Source of the DNA: Sulfurovum sp.
GTDB taxonomy: Bacteria > Campylobacterota > Campylobacteria > Campylobacterales > Sulfurovaceae
Length of the DNA: 64,000 bases
Assembly (NCBI GenBank): GCA_027049035.1
Contig: JALTVI010000107.1
Location: forward strand, 206,889-270,888
Direction: 5' to 3'
In this document: positions 35,326 through 43,789 of the stretch, one piece after another
Layout: every line of letters begins with the position of its first letter
Numbering within the stretch: the first letter of the stretch is position 1
The notes under the pieces: generated by a model
Databases searched by the model: none
Told to the model about the DNA's origin: nothing
The model's input: the letters and a program-made list of their open reading frames with translations, nothing else
Position numbers and translations under genes: made by a program

Positions 35326-36150
35326 GTGAAAATGGAAAAGGAGATTGTTTTCAACATTAATCATCTGGTCCGTGGGCTCTATGATGCTTTGAGCGAATGT
35401 TGCAATGAAGATGCACGCCCCCGCGTTTCATTTCTCTTCTCAAAAACACTTCCATGTGAATTGAAAGGAGATGAAGATGCGTTGATGCAGCTCTTTTACG
35501 GCACCCTCTATGAGTGTATCAAACACGACTGTATGACCAACCTTATGGTCGAACTTGACGCCCCCGAAGATTTCCTCTACAAAGAGAAGGTGGCATTCAA
35601 AATTCTCAATGTCCCATTCCGCAAAAAAGAGGTCTATAATGTGCTCAAAGAGCGTTTTGCAAGAGAACTTGAAGCTTTGGATGCGGAGCTGGTCTGCAAT
35701 GAAAAGGAGGGCAGTCTGGAGATTTATGTACCTCTCTCTACTGCCGAGCTTGGTGAGAGGCGTCACTACCGTCTTCCCTCCTCTTTGATGCTCAACAAAA
35801 GGATTTTGCTCGTTTTGGAGGAGAACAACGATGCGATGGCACTGACAAAGATGTTCCGCTATTTTCCGATGGATATCAGCCTTTCGATGAAACGTCTCAA
35901 TCTTCAGAAATACGATGTAGCAGACTTTGATTTGGTACTTGTTGACCGCAACCTTGCAGAAGGTGATACAGCAGGGCCGCTGATAAAGGCACATAAAACA
36001 GCCGGTACAGCTATTGCATACTATGGTGAGTGCAATGAAACAGAACCGTCGGAGGAGAGTACTTCGTTTTGCCTGCCGAAGCCGGCAACCCAGGAGGATG
36101 TCTATACCCTGCTGGTAGATGTTTTCTGGAAGAGTAAGCCAAAGCAGTAA
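35326..36150 (+). CDS. Degenerate kinase ATPase / receiver protein (paralogue of 33153)
   Basis: The 274-residue protein aligns with the first two-thirds of the gene at 33153: APEDFLYKEKVAFKI and RRHYRLPSSLML match APKDFLYEESITFSV and RRYYRLPDISML. The ATPase motifs are even more eroded (QLFYGTLYECIKHD, no DxGxG). The receiver-like half keeps an Asp at the phosphorylation position (FDLVLVDRNL, D207), acidic residues (LVLEENND) and Lys252 in CLPKP, so it could still be phosphorylated. There is no Hpt part. GTG 35326 is chosen for its spacing to AAAAGGG; ATG 35332 is the alternative. Confidence 0.62.
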   Translation: MKMEKEIVFNINHLVRGLYDALSECCNEDARPRVSFLFSKTLPCELKGDEDALMQLFYGTLYECIKHDCMTNLMVELDAPEDFLYKEKVAFKILNVPFRKKEVYNVLKERFARELEALDAELVCNEKEGSLEIYVPLSTAELGERRHYRLPSSLMLNKRILLVLEENNDAMALTKMFRYFPMDISLSMKRLNLQKYDVADFDLVLVDRNLAEGDTAGPLIKAHKTAGTAIAYYGECNETEPSEESTSFCLPKPATQEDVYTLLVDVFWKSKPKQ

Positions 36151-36172
36151 CTGTGCCTCAATGAAAAAATGG

Positions 36173-36178
36173 TAAAAT
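36173..36178 (+). promoter_or_regulatory. -10 element of fabD
   Basis: ATGGTAAAATACGGCAC places TAAAAT 29 bases before the fabD ATG. Confidence 0.4.
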
Positions 36179-36206
36179 ACGGCACATCAACGAACAAAGG
36201 ACATCT

Positions 36207-37148
36207 ATGTCAGTAAAATGTGCATTTTTATTCCCCGGTCAGGGTTCTCAGGCAGTAGGCATGGGAGAAGATTTTTTCAATAATTCCGACGTGGCAAAAG
36301 AGATGATCGAAGCTGCAAGCGAGCGGACAGGTATTGATTTTAAGGAGCTTCTCTTTACAGAGAATGATATGCTTGAAAAGACAGAATTCACGCAGCCGGC
36401 CATTCTTCTTGTCTCGGCGATTGCACATAGGCTTTTTGAGAATGAAATGCCCATCAAGCCGGTTTATGCGCTGGGGCACTCACTTGGAGAATTTTCAGCA
36501 CTCACTGCAGTAGGAGCACTCGATGCCATCGATGCGGTTGAACTGGTGAACCTGCGCGGTAAGCTGATGGCTGAAGCGTGTGAAGGACAGGATGTGGGTA
36601 TGCTGGTCTCTTTGGGACTGGATGATGAAACCGTTGAAAAGCTGTGTGAAGAGCAGAGAGAGCAGGGCAAGAAAGTTTGGCCGGTTAACTACAATGCGCA
36701 GGGACAGATTGTTATTGCGGGTATCAAGAGTGACCTGCAGGAACTTGAGCCGATTCTGAAAGAGAACAAGGCAAGACGTGCGATGCTGCTCAATATGTCA
36801 GTCGCTTCCCACTGTCCTCTGTTGGAATCTGCGACAGCACCGCTTGAGGAAAAGCTTGAAGAGGTGCTGCGTGACGAATTTACCGCACCGGTGGTCTCCA
36901 ACGTGACTGCTGAAAAGTACAGCACCAAAGCCGAGGCACTTAAACTGTTGCCAAAACAGCTTGTCTCTCCGGTGCTTTACAAGCAGTCCATCGCCAAATT
37001 CGACGATGAGGTCGACTGCTATGTGGAATTCGGTCACGGCGGGGTACTCAAGGGGCTCAACCGAAAAGCGACGAAGAAGCCGCATTTCGTGGTTTCTGAC
37101 ATGCAGTCTCTGGCAGATGCCATTGAAGCGGTCAGTAAGCTTGGATAA
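36207..37148 (+). CDS. fabD: Malonyl-CoA:ACP transacylase
   Basis: FabD loads malonyl groups onto acyl carrier protein. The 313 residues contain LFPGQGSQAVGMGEDFF, the nucleophile in LGHSLGEFSAL (S92), and the His region NMSVASHCPLL, then VEFGHGGVLKGL. Length is normal. mtnN follows at once. Confidence 0.95.
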   Translation: MSVKCAFLFPGQGSQAVGMGEDFFNNSDVAKEMIEAASERTGIDFKELLFTENDMLEKTEFTQPAILLVSAIAHRLFENEMPIKPVYALGHSLGEFSALTAVGALDAIDAVELVNLRGKLMAEACEGQDVGMLVSLGLDDETVEKLCEEQREQGKKVWPVNYNAQGQIVIAGIKSDLQELEPILKENKARRAMLLNMSVASHCPLLESATAPLEEKLEEVLRDEFTAPVVSNVTAEKYSTKAEALKLLPKQLVSPVLYKQSIAKFDDEVDCYVEFGHGGVLKGLNRKATKKPHFVVSDMQSLADAIEAVSKLG

Positions 37149-37151
37149 GTG

Positions 37152-37847
37152 ATGAGAATAGCTATTATGGGCGCAATGCCCGAAGAGATAGAACCGCTTG
37201 TCGATAAACTCGACAATGTCTCCATGACGGTCTATGCTGCCAACAAATACTACGAAGGCACCTACAAAGGCCAGGATGTCGTTGTTGCCTATTCGAAAAT
37301 AGGAAAGGTGTTCGCGACACTGACAGCGACGATTCTGCTTGAGAAGTTCGGCTGTGACATGCTGCTCTTCTCCGGTGTGGCCGGGGCGATTTCGGATGAT
37401 CTGAAAATCGGTGATCTTGTCATTGCCGACGGACTCTGTCAGCACGACCTTGATATTACTGCATTCGGTCACCCTTACGGCTTTGTTCCCGAAGGAGAAG
37501 TATGTATTCCTACCGACCCGAAGCTTCGAAGCATAGCCAAAGCGGTGGCAGCAAAAAAGGGCTTGACACTCAAAGAGGGGGTCATCGCCACGGGTGACCA
37601 GTTCATCGCTGATGTGGAGCGCAAGAACTGGATAGGCAAGACCTTCGATGCACATGCGCTTGAGATGGAAGGTGCGGCGGTGGCCGTGGTCTGCAACGCG
37701 CTCAACACACCGTTTTTCATTCTGCGCGCCATCTCCGATGCAGCTGATATGGATGCGAGTTTCAATTTCGACGAATTTCTGGAAAGTTCAGCGAAGATCT
37801 CCGCGGACTTCATTCTTTCAATGGTTGAGCATATTCAGGAAGATTGA
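37152..37847 (+). CDS. mtnN: Methylthioadenosine/S-adenosylhomocysteine nucleosidase
   Basis: The enzyme cleaves adenine from methylthioadenosine and S-adenosylhomocysteine; in Campylobacterota the same enzyme also acts on aminodeoxyfutalosine in menaquinone synthesis. The 231 residues have IAIMGAMPEEIEPLV, LLFSGVAGAIS, TGDQFIAD, ALEMEGAAVAVVC and the catalytic Asp in RAISDAADMDA. ATG 37152 is preferred to the GTG one codon earlier. Confidence 0.95.
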   Translation: MRIAIMGAMPEEIEPLVDKLDNVSMTVYAANKYYEGTYKGQDVVVAYSKIGKVFATLTATILLEKFGCDMLLFSGVAGAISDDLKIGDLVIADGLCQHDLDITAFGHPYGFVPEGEVCIPTDPKLRSIAKAVAAKKGLTLKEGVIATGDQFIADVERKNWIGKTFDAHALEMEGAAVAVVCNALNTPFFILRAISDAADMDASFNFDEFLESSAKISADFILSMVEHIQED

Positions 37848-37857
37848 CACCTTTAAC

Positions 37858-37929
37858 GGTGCGTGAATACGCACCCTACGGGTTTTGATAATTAGTTATA
37901 CATATTTGTAGGGTGCGTATCCACGCACC
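37858..37929. repeat. REPIN-like inverted pair of GGTGCGT/ACGCACC palindromes
   Basis: Two small hairpins, GGTGCGT-GAAT-ACGCACC followed by CTAC (37858-37879) and its mirror GTAG before GGTGCGT-ATCC-ACGCACC (37908-37929), face each other across a 28-base AT-rich spacer. A single copy of the same unit is at 62815-62836. The form is that of REP/REPIN elements mobilised by RAYT transposases. Confidence 0.8.
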
Positions 37930-37944
37930 TAAAAAGAGAGTATT

Positions 37945-38748
37945 TTGGAAAAAAGAAGAATAGACCAGAGCAAATCCATTCCCATGAGCCGCAAACTCCT
38001 CAAAGTCATCGGCAAGACCAATGTCGACTTCAGGCTCATCGGTGAAGGCGACAAGGTACTTGTGGGACTTAGCGGCGGTAAAGATTCGCTCGCACTGGTA
38101 CATGCACTAAAACACATCCAGAAACATGCCCCGTTCAACTTTGAGTTCGAAGCCTGTACGGTCAAGTATGGCATGCCGGACGAGCGCTACGACTATCTTG
38201 TGGCACACTGCAAAGAGTACGGCATCAAACACACGGTGTATGACACCAACATTTACGCCATCTCTAACGACACTATCCGCGAAAACTCCTCTTTCTGCTC
38301 CTACTTTTCACGTATGCGGAGGGGTGCGCTCTATTCGTTCGCGCAGGAGGGCGGCTTTACCAAAGTAGCCCTTGGACACCACTTCGACGATATGGTCGAG
38401 AGCTTCTTTATGAACATGTTCTACAACGGTTCCCTGCGTACGCTGGCACCCATCTACAAAACCGAAAAGGGCTTTCATCTGATCCGTCCACTCATCCAGG
38501 TGCGTGAACGCCAGCTAAGAGACTTCGCGACACAGAACAACCTACAGGTCATCGGTGACGAAGCCTGCCCCGCTATGCTCAAAAATGTCAAAATGCCCCA
38601 CGCCAGAGCATCGACAAAAGCGTGGCTTGAGGGGATGGAGAAAGAGAATAGGGAACTCTTCAAAATGCTCAAAGCCTCTTTTAAACATATCCACGACGAT
38701 ACCTTTCTTGATCCCAAGCGCTGGGACAGGGATGATATAGAGATTTAA
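37945..38748 (+). CDS. ttcA: TtcA-like tRNA 2-thiocytidine biosynthesis protein
   Basis: TtcA thiolates C32 of certain tRNAs using an ATP-activated intermediate and a 4Fe-4S cluster. The 267 residues have the PP-loop VLVGLSGGKDSLALVHAL, then SSFCSYFSRMRRGALY and GDEACPAML. In characterised TtcA the cluster ligands are a CxxC pair and a later Cys; here the first Cys (C118) and the later one are present but the second of the pair is Phe121. A TTG start is used. Assignment to TtcA rather than a related subgroup is therefore slightly uncertain. Confidence 0.82.
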   Translation: MEKRRIDQSKSIPMSRKLLKVIGKTNVDFRLIGEGDKVLVGLSGGKDSLALVHALKHIQKHAPFNFEFEACTVKYGMPDERYDYLVAHCKEYGIKHTVYDTNIYAISNDTIRENSSFCSYFSRMRRGALYSFAQEGGFTKVALGHHFDDMVESFFMNMFYNGSLRTLAPIYKTEKGFHLIRPLIQVRERQLRDFATQNNLQVIGDEACPAMLKNVKMPHARASTKAWLEGMEKENRELFKMLKASFKHIHDDTFLDPKRWDRDDIEI

Positions 38749-38751
38749 AAC

Positions 38752-38780
38752 TTGACAACTTGACAACTTTCTTCTATAAT
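38752..38780 (+). promoter_or_regulatory. Perfect sigma70 promoter of the Phd/PIN operon
   Basis: TTGACA (38752-38757), a 17-base spacer and TATAAT (38775-38780) form an exact consensus promoter, unusual in this phylum. CTTGACAA is repeated directly (38751 and 38759), so a second TTGACA lies inside the spacer; the doubled word may be the antitoxin operator. Confidence 0.8.
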
Positions 38781-38799
38781 GAAGAAAAAAGGAGTTGTG

Positions 38800-39045
38800 A
38801 TGCAGACATTGAGTGTTGCCGAGTTTAAGGCAAATCTTTCCTCCATACTTCAGCAGATGCAGGATGACGGAGAAGAGATCGTCATAGCGTATGGCAGAGG
38901 GCATAAAAAGGTTGCAAAGCTGGTGCCTTACGTAGAGGATAGCGGTCATAGGATATTTGGGCAATACAAGGGAATGGTTGAGATACCCAAAAATTTTGAT
39001 GAAGAAGATGAAGCGATCAATGCAATGTTTTACGGGAATGATTGA
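38800..39045 (+). CDS. Phd/YefM-type antitoxin
   Basis: ATG 38800 is set by AAAGGAG five bases upstream. The 81-residue product starts MQTLSVAEFKANLSSILQQ, the DNA-binding head of the Phd/YefM family, followed by IVIAYGRGHKKVAKLVPY and an acidic toxin-binding tail. The antitoxin represses its own operon in known systems. Its TGA shares a base with the toxin ATG. Confidence 0.88.
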   Translation: MQTLSVAEFKANLSSILQQMQDDGEEIVIAYGRGHKKVAKLVPYVEDSGHRIFGQYKGMVEIPKNFDEEDEAINAMFYGND

Positions 39046-39428
39046 TGGAGATTTTGATAGATACCCATATCTTCCTCTGGTTAGCTACCTCTCCTGAAAA
39101 GCTTTCCAAAAAACATTTGGCACTTTTGCAGGCACGGAAGAACAAGCTCCACTTGAGTGCGATGAGTATTGCCGAGTTGATGATCAAGCAGTCTATCGGG
39201 CAGATTGAGATTCAGTTTGACATTCTCAAAGCATGTGAAGCGATGGAGATAAATCTGTTGGATTTTGATGCGGCAAGTGCTATGAAACTCGGTACGCTTC
39301 CTATGCATCACAAAGACCCTTTTGATCGGATGTTGATCGCGCAGGCGATAGCACACGGCATGACTTTTTGTACGGTCGATCGGAAGATGGAGCTTTATAT
39401 AGATGAGGGATTGGAACTGCTCTCATGA
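39045..39428 (+). CDS. PIN-domain toxin (VapC-like ribonuclease)
   Basis: The 127-residue PIN protein has the acidic site residues in ILIDTHIFLWL (D6), SIAELMIKQ (E44), HKDPFDRMLIAQA and FCTVDRKM. HIFLWL and DPFDRMLIAQA are typical of PIN toxins paired with Phd antitoxins. It should cleave RNA when freed from its antitoxin. ATG 39045 overlaps the antitoxin stop; a TTG one codon earlier is possible. Confidence 0.88.
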   Translation: MEILIDTHIFLWLATSPEKLSKKHLALLQARKNKLHLSAMSIAELMIKQSIGQIEIQFDILKACEAMEINLLDFDAASAMKLGTLPMHHKDPFDRMLIAQAIAHGMTFCTVDRKMELYIDEGLELLS

Positions 39429-39459
39429 AAAAATTGAAAACAGTCTATTGAAAAATCCG

Positions 39460-39465
39460 TTATAA
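39460..39465 (+). promoter_or_regulatory. -10 element of mntA-hepT
   Basis: ATCCGTTATAATACAAAA gives TATAAT 34 bases before the mntA ATG, in the 71-base spacer after the PIN gene. Confidence 0.5.
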
Positions 39466-39499
39466 TACAAAAATATATTATTAAGGCAAAAGAACGACG

Positions 39500-39817
39500 A
39501 TGACCCAGCAAGAACTTATTGAAAAACTGCAACTATTGAAGCCTGTCTTGAAAGAAGAGGGGATTACTTTGCTTGGGATTTTCGGTAGTTATGCCCGAAA
39601 TGAACAGACACCGCAGAGTGATGTGGATATTTTGTATGACATCGATGATCCAAAGGCATTTGCCAAACGGTTTGGCGGTTTTGGTGCGTTTACACGACTG
39701 GAAGAGTTGAAAGAATACATTGCAAAACATTTAAATGCAGAAGTGGATTTTGTTGCAAAAAAAGGTTTGAACAGTGTCAGCAAAAAGTACGTAGAAAAGG
39801 ATCTATTGAATGTCTAA
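39500..39817 (+). CDS. mntA: MntA-type nucleotidyltransferase antitoxin
   Basis: In the HepT/MntA system the MNT protein silences HepT by AMPylation of a tyrosine. The 105-residue protein shows LLGIFGSYARNEQTPQSDVD, with Gly29-Ser30 and Asp41/Asp43 in the GS...DxD catalytic pattern. It overlaps hepT by eight bases, the usual arrangement. Confidence 0.9.
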   Translation: MTQQELIEKLQLLKPVLKEEGITLLGIFGSYARNEQTPQSDVDILYDIDDPKAFAKRFGGFGAFTRLEELKEYIAKHLNAEVDFVAKKGLNSVSKKYVEKDLLNV

Positions 39818-40172
39818 CGACGCAGTTGAAGCAAAGGTAGAATATATCCAAAAAATGCTGTCAAACATTGATACTGTTTTGCAACGGCATGGGGGCATTC
39901 AAAATGCTTTGGCAGATGAAGCCGAAGCAAGGGCGGCGATTATGCTTTCACTTATGCAGATTGGAGAGACACTTAATAAGATTGAAGATGAGGTTCTTGA
40001 ACTGTATGATTTAAAAGTAGATGCAAAAGGTGCCTACAGTGTGCGCAATTTTATCGCACATGACTATGAGGGTGTTGATTTGGAACTGATTGCTGAAATT
40101 ATAGAAGATAATCTTCCAGAATTGGCAAAAAAACTTGAAAAACTAAAGGCATCCTTTGAATCATACAGATAG
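39810..40172 (+). CDS. hepT: HepT-like ribonuclease toxin
   Basis: HepT is a HEPN RNase. The 120 residues are all-helical with the active-site motif RNFIAHDYEGVD (R79, H84 and the AMPylation target Y86, an RX4HXY pattern). IMLSLMQIGETLNKI is the conserved preceding helix. Its 3' end overlaps the next gene by 17 bases. Confidence 0.9.
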   Translation: MSNDAVEAKVEYIQKMLSNIDTVLQRHGGIQNALADEAEARAAIMLSLMQIGETLNKIEDEVLELYDLKVDAKGAYSVRNFIAHDYEGVDLELIAEIIEDNLPELAKKLEKLKASFESYR

Positions 40173-41115
40173 TTTTCAGTCAGAGGGAAGCGGCCGTCTC
40201 GACAAGATCCTCTCCCAAACCCTTGAGGTAAGCCGTAATCAGGTAGAAAAACTCATTAAAGACGGATTGGTGTCGGTAAACGGTAAAGTGGTGAGCAAAC
40301 CAAGCTTCAAAGTAGCAGAGGGTGATGAAGTTGCCTATGTGTTCAAAGAGGCTGAGAAGAGAAAACCGATTGAGGTGGACTTTGATGTAGAGGTGCTCTA
40401 TGAGGATGAGCATCTGCTAGTGGTGAACAAGCCAAGTGGTCTGGTGGTACATCCAGCACCCTCTGTCAAAGAGGCGACGCTGGTGGACTGGCTGGTGCAC
40501 AAGGGCATTTCACTCTCTACGATAAGCGGTGAGGAGCGGCACGGCATCGTCCACCGCATCGACAAGGAGACCACCGGGGCACTGGTGGTTGCCAAGACAA
40601 ATGAAGCACACGAAAAGCTCAGTGCCCAGCTGCAGGACAAGAGTATGGGGCGCTACTATCTGGCACTCATCGACTATCCGCTGAAGGATGACTGCATTGT
40701 CGACAAACCCATAGGGCGCAACCCAAACAACCGTCTGAAAATGGATGTCGTACCGCATGGCAAGGAAGCGAAAACCGCCTTTAGGAAACTGCTCACCTCG
40801 CCGCACGATACGGAGCTTATTGCCGCAAAACTCTTTACCGGACGTACCCACCAGATACGTGTGCATCTGGGTACGCTCGGGCGGCACATACTGGGAGATG
40901 ATTTATACGGCTTTAAGAGCAAAAGAGATAAAATTCCCCGCGTATATCTGCACGCCTATCTGCTCTATCTAATCCATCCCGTAACGGGAGAGAAGATGGA
41001 GTTTACCGCTCCGCTTTTTGATGATATGAAGCACTATCTGACAAAGTATTTCGCCCCTGAATCGGTCGGGAAAGCATTCGATACGACGCTTCTCAAGGAG
41101 CGGTTTGAAGTGTAG
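40156..41115 (+). CDS. RluA/RluD family 23S rRNA pseudouridine synthase
   Basis: The 319-residue enzyme has an N-terminal S4 RNA-binding domain (GRLDKILSQTLEVSRNQVEK) and the catalytic motif HRIDKETTGALVVAKT with the nucleophilic Asp, followed by FTGRTHQIRVHL. It most resembles RluD. The TTG start lies inside hepT (17-base overlap), so the long overlap or an alternative start a few codons later should be weighed. It precedes trmB. Confidence 0.9.
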   Translation: MNHTDSFQSEGSGRLDKILSQTLEVSRNQVEKLIKDGLVSVNGKVVSKPSFKVAEGDEVAYVFKEAEKRKPIEVDFDVEVLYEDEHLLVVNKPSGLVVHPAPSVKEATLVDWLVHKGISLSTISGEERHGIVHRIDKETTGALVVAKTNEAHEKLSAQLQDKSMGRYYLALIDYPLKDDCIVDKPIGRNPNNRLKMDVVPHGKEAKTAFRKLLTSPHDTELIAAKLFTGRTHQIRVHLGTLGRHILGDDLYGFKSKRDKIPRVYLHAYLLYLIHPVTGEKMEFTAPLFDDMKHYLTKYFAPESVGKAFDTTLLKERFEV

Positions 41116-41147
41116 GCGCTGCAAGACCAAAGTTGCAGGAAAGTACC

Positions 41148-42329
41148 ATGCCCCACATTAAAGTCAAACCGTTCGATACGGCCGTTGTCGATGCCGCCAT
41201 TCCCCAAAGCGACATACTCACTTTTCGTGCCAAAGCGCTCAACCGCGGTGACGAACTTTGGGGTGTTTTGCTGGAGGGTGAGGAGTTTCTGCTGCAGGTG
41301 AAGTACTACGACGATGAGGTGCTCATCAAGTACGACAAGGTCACCCGTCCGCTGAAGGTCAATCTGCTCAAAGAGGCGCTTGCCAGAGTGGCGGAGGAAC
41401 TGGAACTCGAGATTCTCTCTTCCAATATCGCGCAGCACAAAGAGGTGCGCTATGCCTCGGCCTATGAAAAGAAGATCGAAGATTTCTACGATATTGATTT
41501 TCCAAGGGAGAAGGTCAGCGTTGAAGTGGGGTTCGGTTCGGGAAGACACCTGCTCTATCAGGCGAAAAAACACCCCGATACGCTCTTCATAGGACTTGAG
41601 ATACATACCCCCTCGGCACAGCAGGTGCTCAAGCAGATAGAGCTGCAGGAGCTTGAGAATATCTGGGTGGTAAACTACGATGCGAGACTCTTTTTGGAGA
41701 TGCTGCCCTCCAATTTGCTTGAGAAGATCTTTGTCCATTTTCCCGTTCCCTGGGACAAGAAGCCCCACCGCCGTGTCATCAGCCCGATGTTCCTTGACGA
41801 ATCGCTGCGAGTACTGAAAAAGGGCGGAAGACTTGAGCTTCGTACCGACAGCGACAACTACTTCTGGTATGCGCTGGAGACCTTCTTCGCGGTACCCAAA
41901 ATCGAAGTGGAGGTACGCAAGAACGAAGCGCTGGAGGTGACCAGCAAATACGAAGCGCGCTGGCTGCGTATGGAGAAGGATATCTACGACGTCTATGTCA
42001 CCTGCAAAGAGGACTCGCCTGCAAGAGAAGCCTTGGGTGACTTTAACTTTAATATTGTAAAATATAGAAATGGCTTGGAGCAGAACCTGCCGCAAAAAGC
42101 ACTGGTGGAAGAGGACTATTTCGTACATATCGAACGGCTCTACAAAACGGATGCGAATCAGCTTCTGGTAAAGTGTTCGTTCGGCAGCTTCGACAGACCC
42201 GAACACAAATTCATCTTTCTTGACGAGGGCGGGTGCCGATACTTCGCATCACCGCCTGTGAAGACCAGTGTCAATTTCAAAGCTCACCAAAAACTAACGG
42301 AGTTACTCAGCGATGTCGAACGTAATTAG
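41148..42329 (+). CDS. trmB: tRNA (guanine-N7)-methyltransferase, long form
   Basis: TrmB methylates G46 of tRNA. ATG 41148 follows AGGAAAG. The 393-residue protein carries an N-terminal extension of about 110 residues absent in E. coli, then VEVGFGSGRHLLYQA (SAM binding), FIGLEIHTPS, FVHFPVPWDKKPHRRV and a C-terminal extension; the long form is the rule in Campylobacterota. Its last 17 bases overlap ftsE. Confidence 0.9.
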   Translation: MPHIKVKPFDTAVVDAAIPQSDILTFRAKALNRGDELWGVLLEGEEFLLQVKYYDDEVLIKYDKVTRPLKVNLLKEALARVAEELELEILSSNIAQHKEVRYASAYEKKIEDFYDIDFPREKVSVEVGFGSGRHLLYQAKKHPDTLFIGLEIHTPSAQQVLKQIELQELENIWVVNYDARLFLEMLPSNLLEKIFVHFPVPWDKKPHRRVISPMFLDESLRVLKKGGRLELRTDSDNYFWYALETFFAVPKIEVEVRKNEALEVTSKYEARWLRMEKDIYDVYVTCKEDSPAREALGDFNFNIVKYRNGLEQNLPQKALVEEDYFVHIERLYKTDANQLLVKCSFGSFDRPEHKFIFLDEGGCRYFASPPVKTSVNFKAHQKLTELLSDVERN

Positions 42330-42987
42330 CGCAAAGAATCTGACGTTGGCGTATGACAACGGCAGAAAAGAGATCATCAAAAATGCCAGCTTCAACATCA
42401 AAAAGGGTGATTTCGTCTTCATTACCGGCCCCAGCGGTTCGGGGAAGTCTACCCTCCTGAAGTCTCTCTACGGCCAGCTCAAACCCAAAGAGGGCAACCT
42501 TGTCGTAGGGGGCAGAGACCTTGCAAACATAGGCTCCCGTCAGCTGCAGGAGCTGCGTACCCATATGGGCATTATATTTCAGGATTATAAACTTATCAAC
42601 GAGTGGACGGTTGCCAAAAACGTGGTGCTGCCGCTGATGATCGCAGGCTATTCGCTCGATGTGCAGGAGACCCAGGCACACCGCCTGCTCAAACACGTCA
42701 AGCTCTCCGAACACGCCGACAAATACCCGCTTGAGCTTAGCGGCGGGGAGCAGCAGCGTGTGGGTGTGGCACGCGCTCTGGCAAAGAACCCTGTGGTGAT
42801 CCTTGCCGACGAGCCTACCGGTAACCTCGATGACTACTCCTCCAACGTCATCTGGGACCTGATGGAAAATGCCTGCCAGCAGCTGGAGACGACGGTGCTT
42901 GTCGTAACGCACAAGATCCCTACGATCTTCTCACTGCCGTACCGGCACTTCATCATTGAAAGCAAGGGTGTTTATGAAGTTCATTAA
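42313..42987 (+). CDS. ftsE: Cell-division ABC ATPase FtsE
   Basis: FtsE with FtsX forms an ABC complex that activates periplasmic murein hydrolases at the septum. The 224-residue protein has Walker [10 protein letters not shown], the Q-loop, signature [15 protein letters not shown] and Walker [14 protein letters not shown]. It overlaps trmB upstream and ftsX downstream. Confidence 0.93.
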   Translation: MSNVISAKNLTLAYDNGRKEIIKNASFNIKKGDFVFITGPSGSGKSTLLKSLYGQLKPKEGNLVVGGRDLANIGSRQLQELRTHMGIIFQDYKLINEWTVAKNVVLPLMIAGYSLDVQETQAHRLLKHVKLSEHADKYPLELSGGEQQRVGVARALAKNPVVILADEPTGNLDDYSSNVIWDLMENACQQLETTVLVVTHKIPTIFSLPYRHFIIESKGVYEVH

Positions 42988-43789
42988 AAACCATCTGATG
43001 TTTATTCTGCCGCTGATGGCGATTCTGCTCGGTATCGAGTTTTACCTTGTCTTCGACCGTACGACGGACAGTTACGAAAAGGGCCTCAAAGAGGGGTATA
43101 CGATGCTGGTGGTAACTAAAAAGCCTGTGACACTGCAAAAGCTCAAGCAGCTCAACCCTCACATTGCTACGCTTGAAGCGATCAAGCGTGACCAGATCGT
43201 CTCGGAAGTGGCCAAAGGGGTCAGTAAGGAGAGCCGCAAAGAGATACTTGCCGCACTGCCGTACTTCTACAATGTAGGGCTTGACAGTTATCTTGGTACC
43301 GCAGCCCTTGAGAAGATCAAAAAAGACCTTGAAAAAGACGCTACTATCAAGCGTGTGGAGACATTTGGCAGCAGCTACTCCTCTGCCTACCGTCTCTTTG
43401 CGTTCATCAAGTTCCTGCTCAAAGTCTTTATAGGGTTTATGGGAATCGTCAGCCTCTTTCTCATTATCAAGCAGATGGAGATATGGAAGTATGCCCACCG
43501 TGAGCGGATGCAGGTGATGGAGATCTTCGGTGCGCCGTTGATGCTGCGTGCGGGTGTGCTCTTCAAAGTGGCGATTTTTGATGCATTTATTGCGACACTG
43601 CTGACGAGTGCCGTGTTCCTCTATGTTAAATTTGTCTGGGCGGCACAAAGCGGCATCGACCTGATGATGCAGAAGCAGGATGAGCTCTTCAAAATGACCG
43701 ATATGGCTATTTTGCTGGGGGTCGCACTGCTGCTGGTGATTATGGCGGTCTATACGGTGGTATTCAGCAGCAAAGGGGTGCAGGAGTGA
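42974..43789 (+). CDS. ftsX: Cell-division membrane protein FtsX
   Basis: ATG 42974 is chosen because AAGGG lies five bases before it; longer in-frame starts extend into ftsE. The 271-residue protein has four membrane segments (near residues 8-24, 150-172, 200-222 and 240-262) and a periplasmic loop between the first two that would contact the EnvC-like activator encoded next. Confidence 0.87.
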   Translation: MKFIKNHLMFILPLMAILLGIEFYLVFDRTTDSYEKGLKEGYTMLVVTKKPVTLQKLKQLNPHIATLEAIKRDQIVSEVAKGVSKESRKEILAALPYFYNVGLDSYLGTAALEKIKKDLEKDATIKRVETFGSSYSSAYRLFAFIKFLLKVFIGFMGIVSLFLIIKQMEIWKYAHRERMQVMEIFGAPLMLRAGVLFKVAIFDAFIATLLTSAVFLYVKFVWAAQSGIDLMMQKQDELFKMTDMAILLGVALLLVIMAVYTVVFSSKGVQE

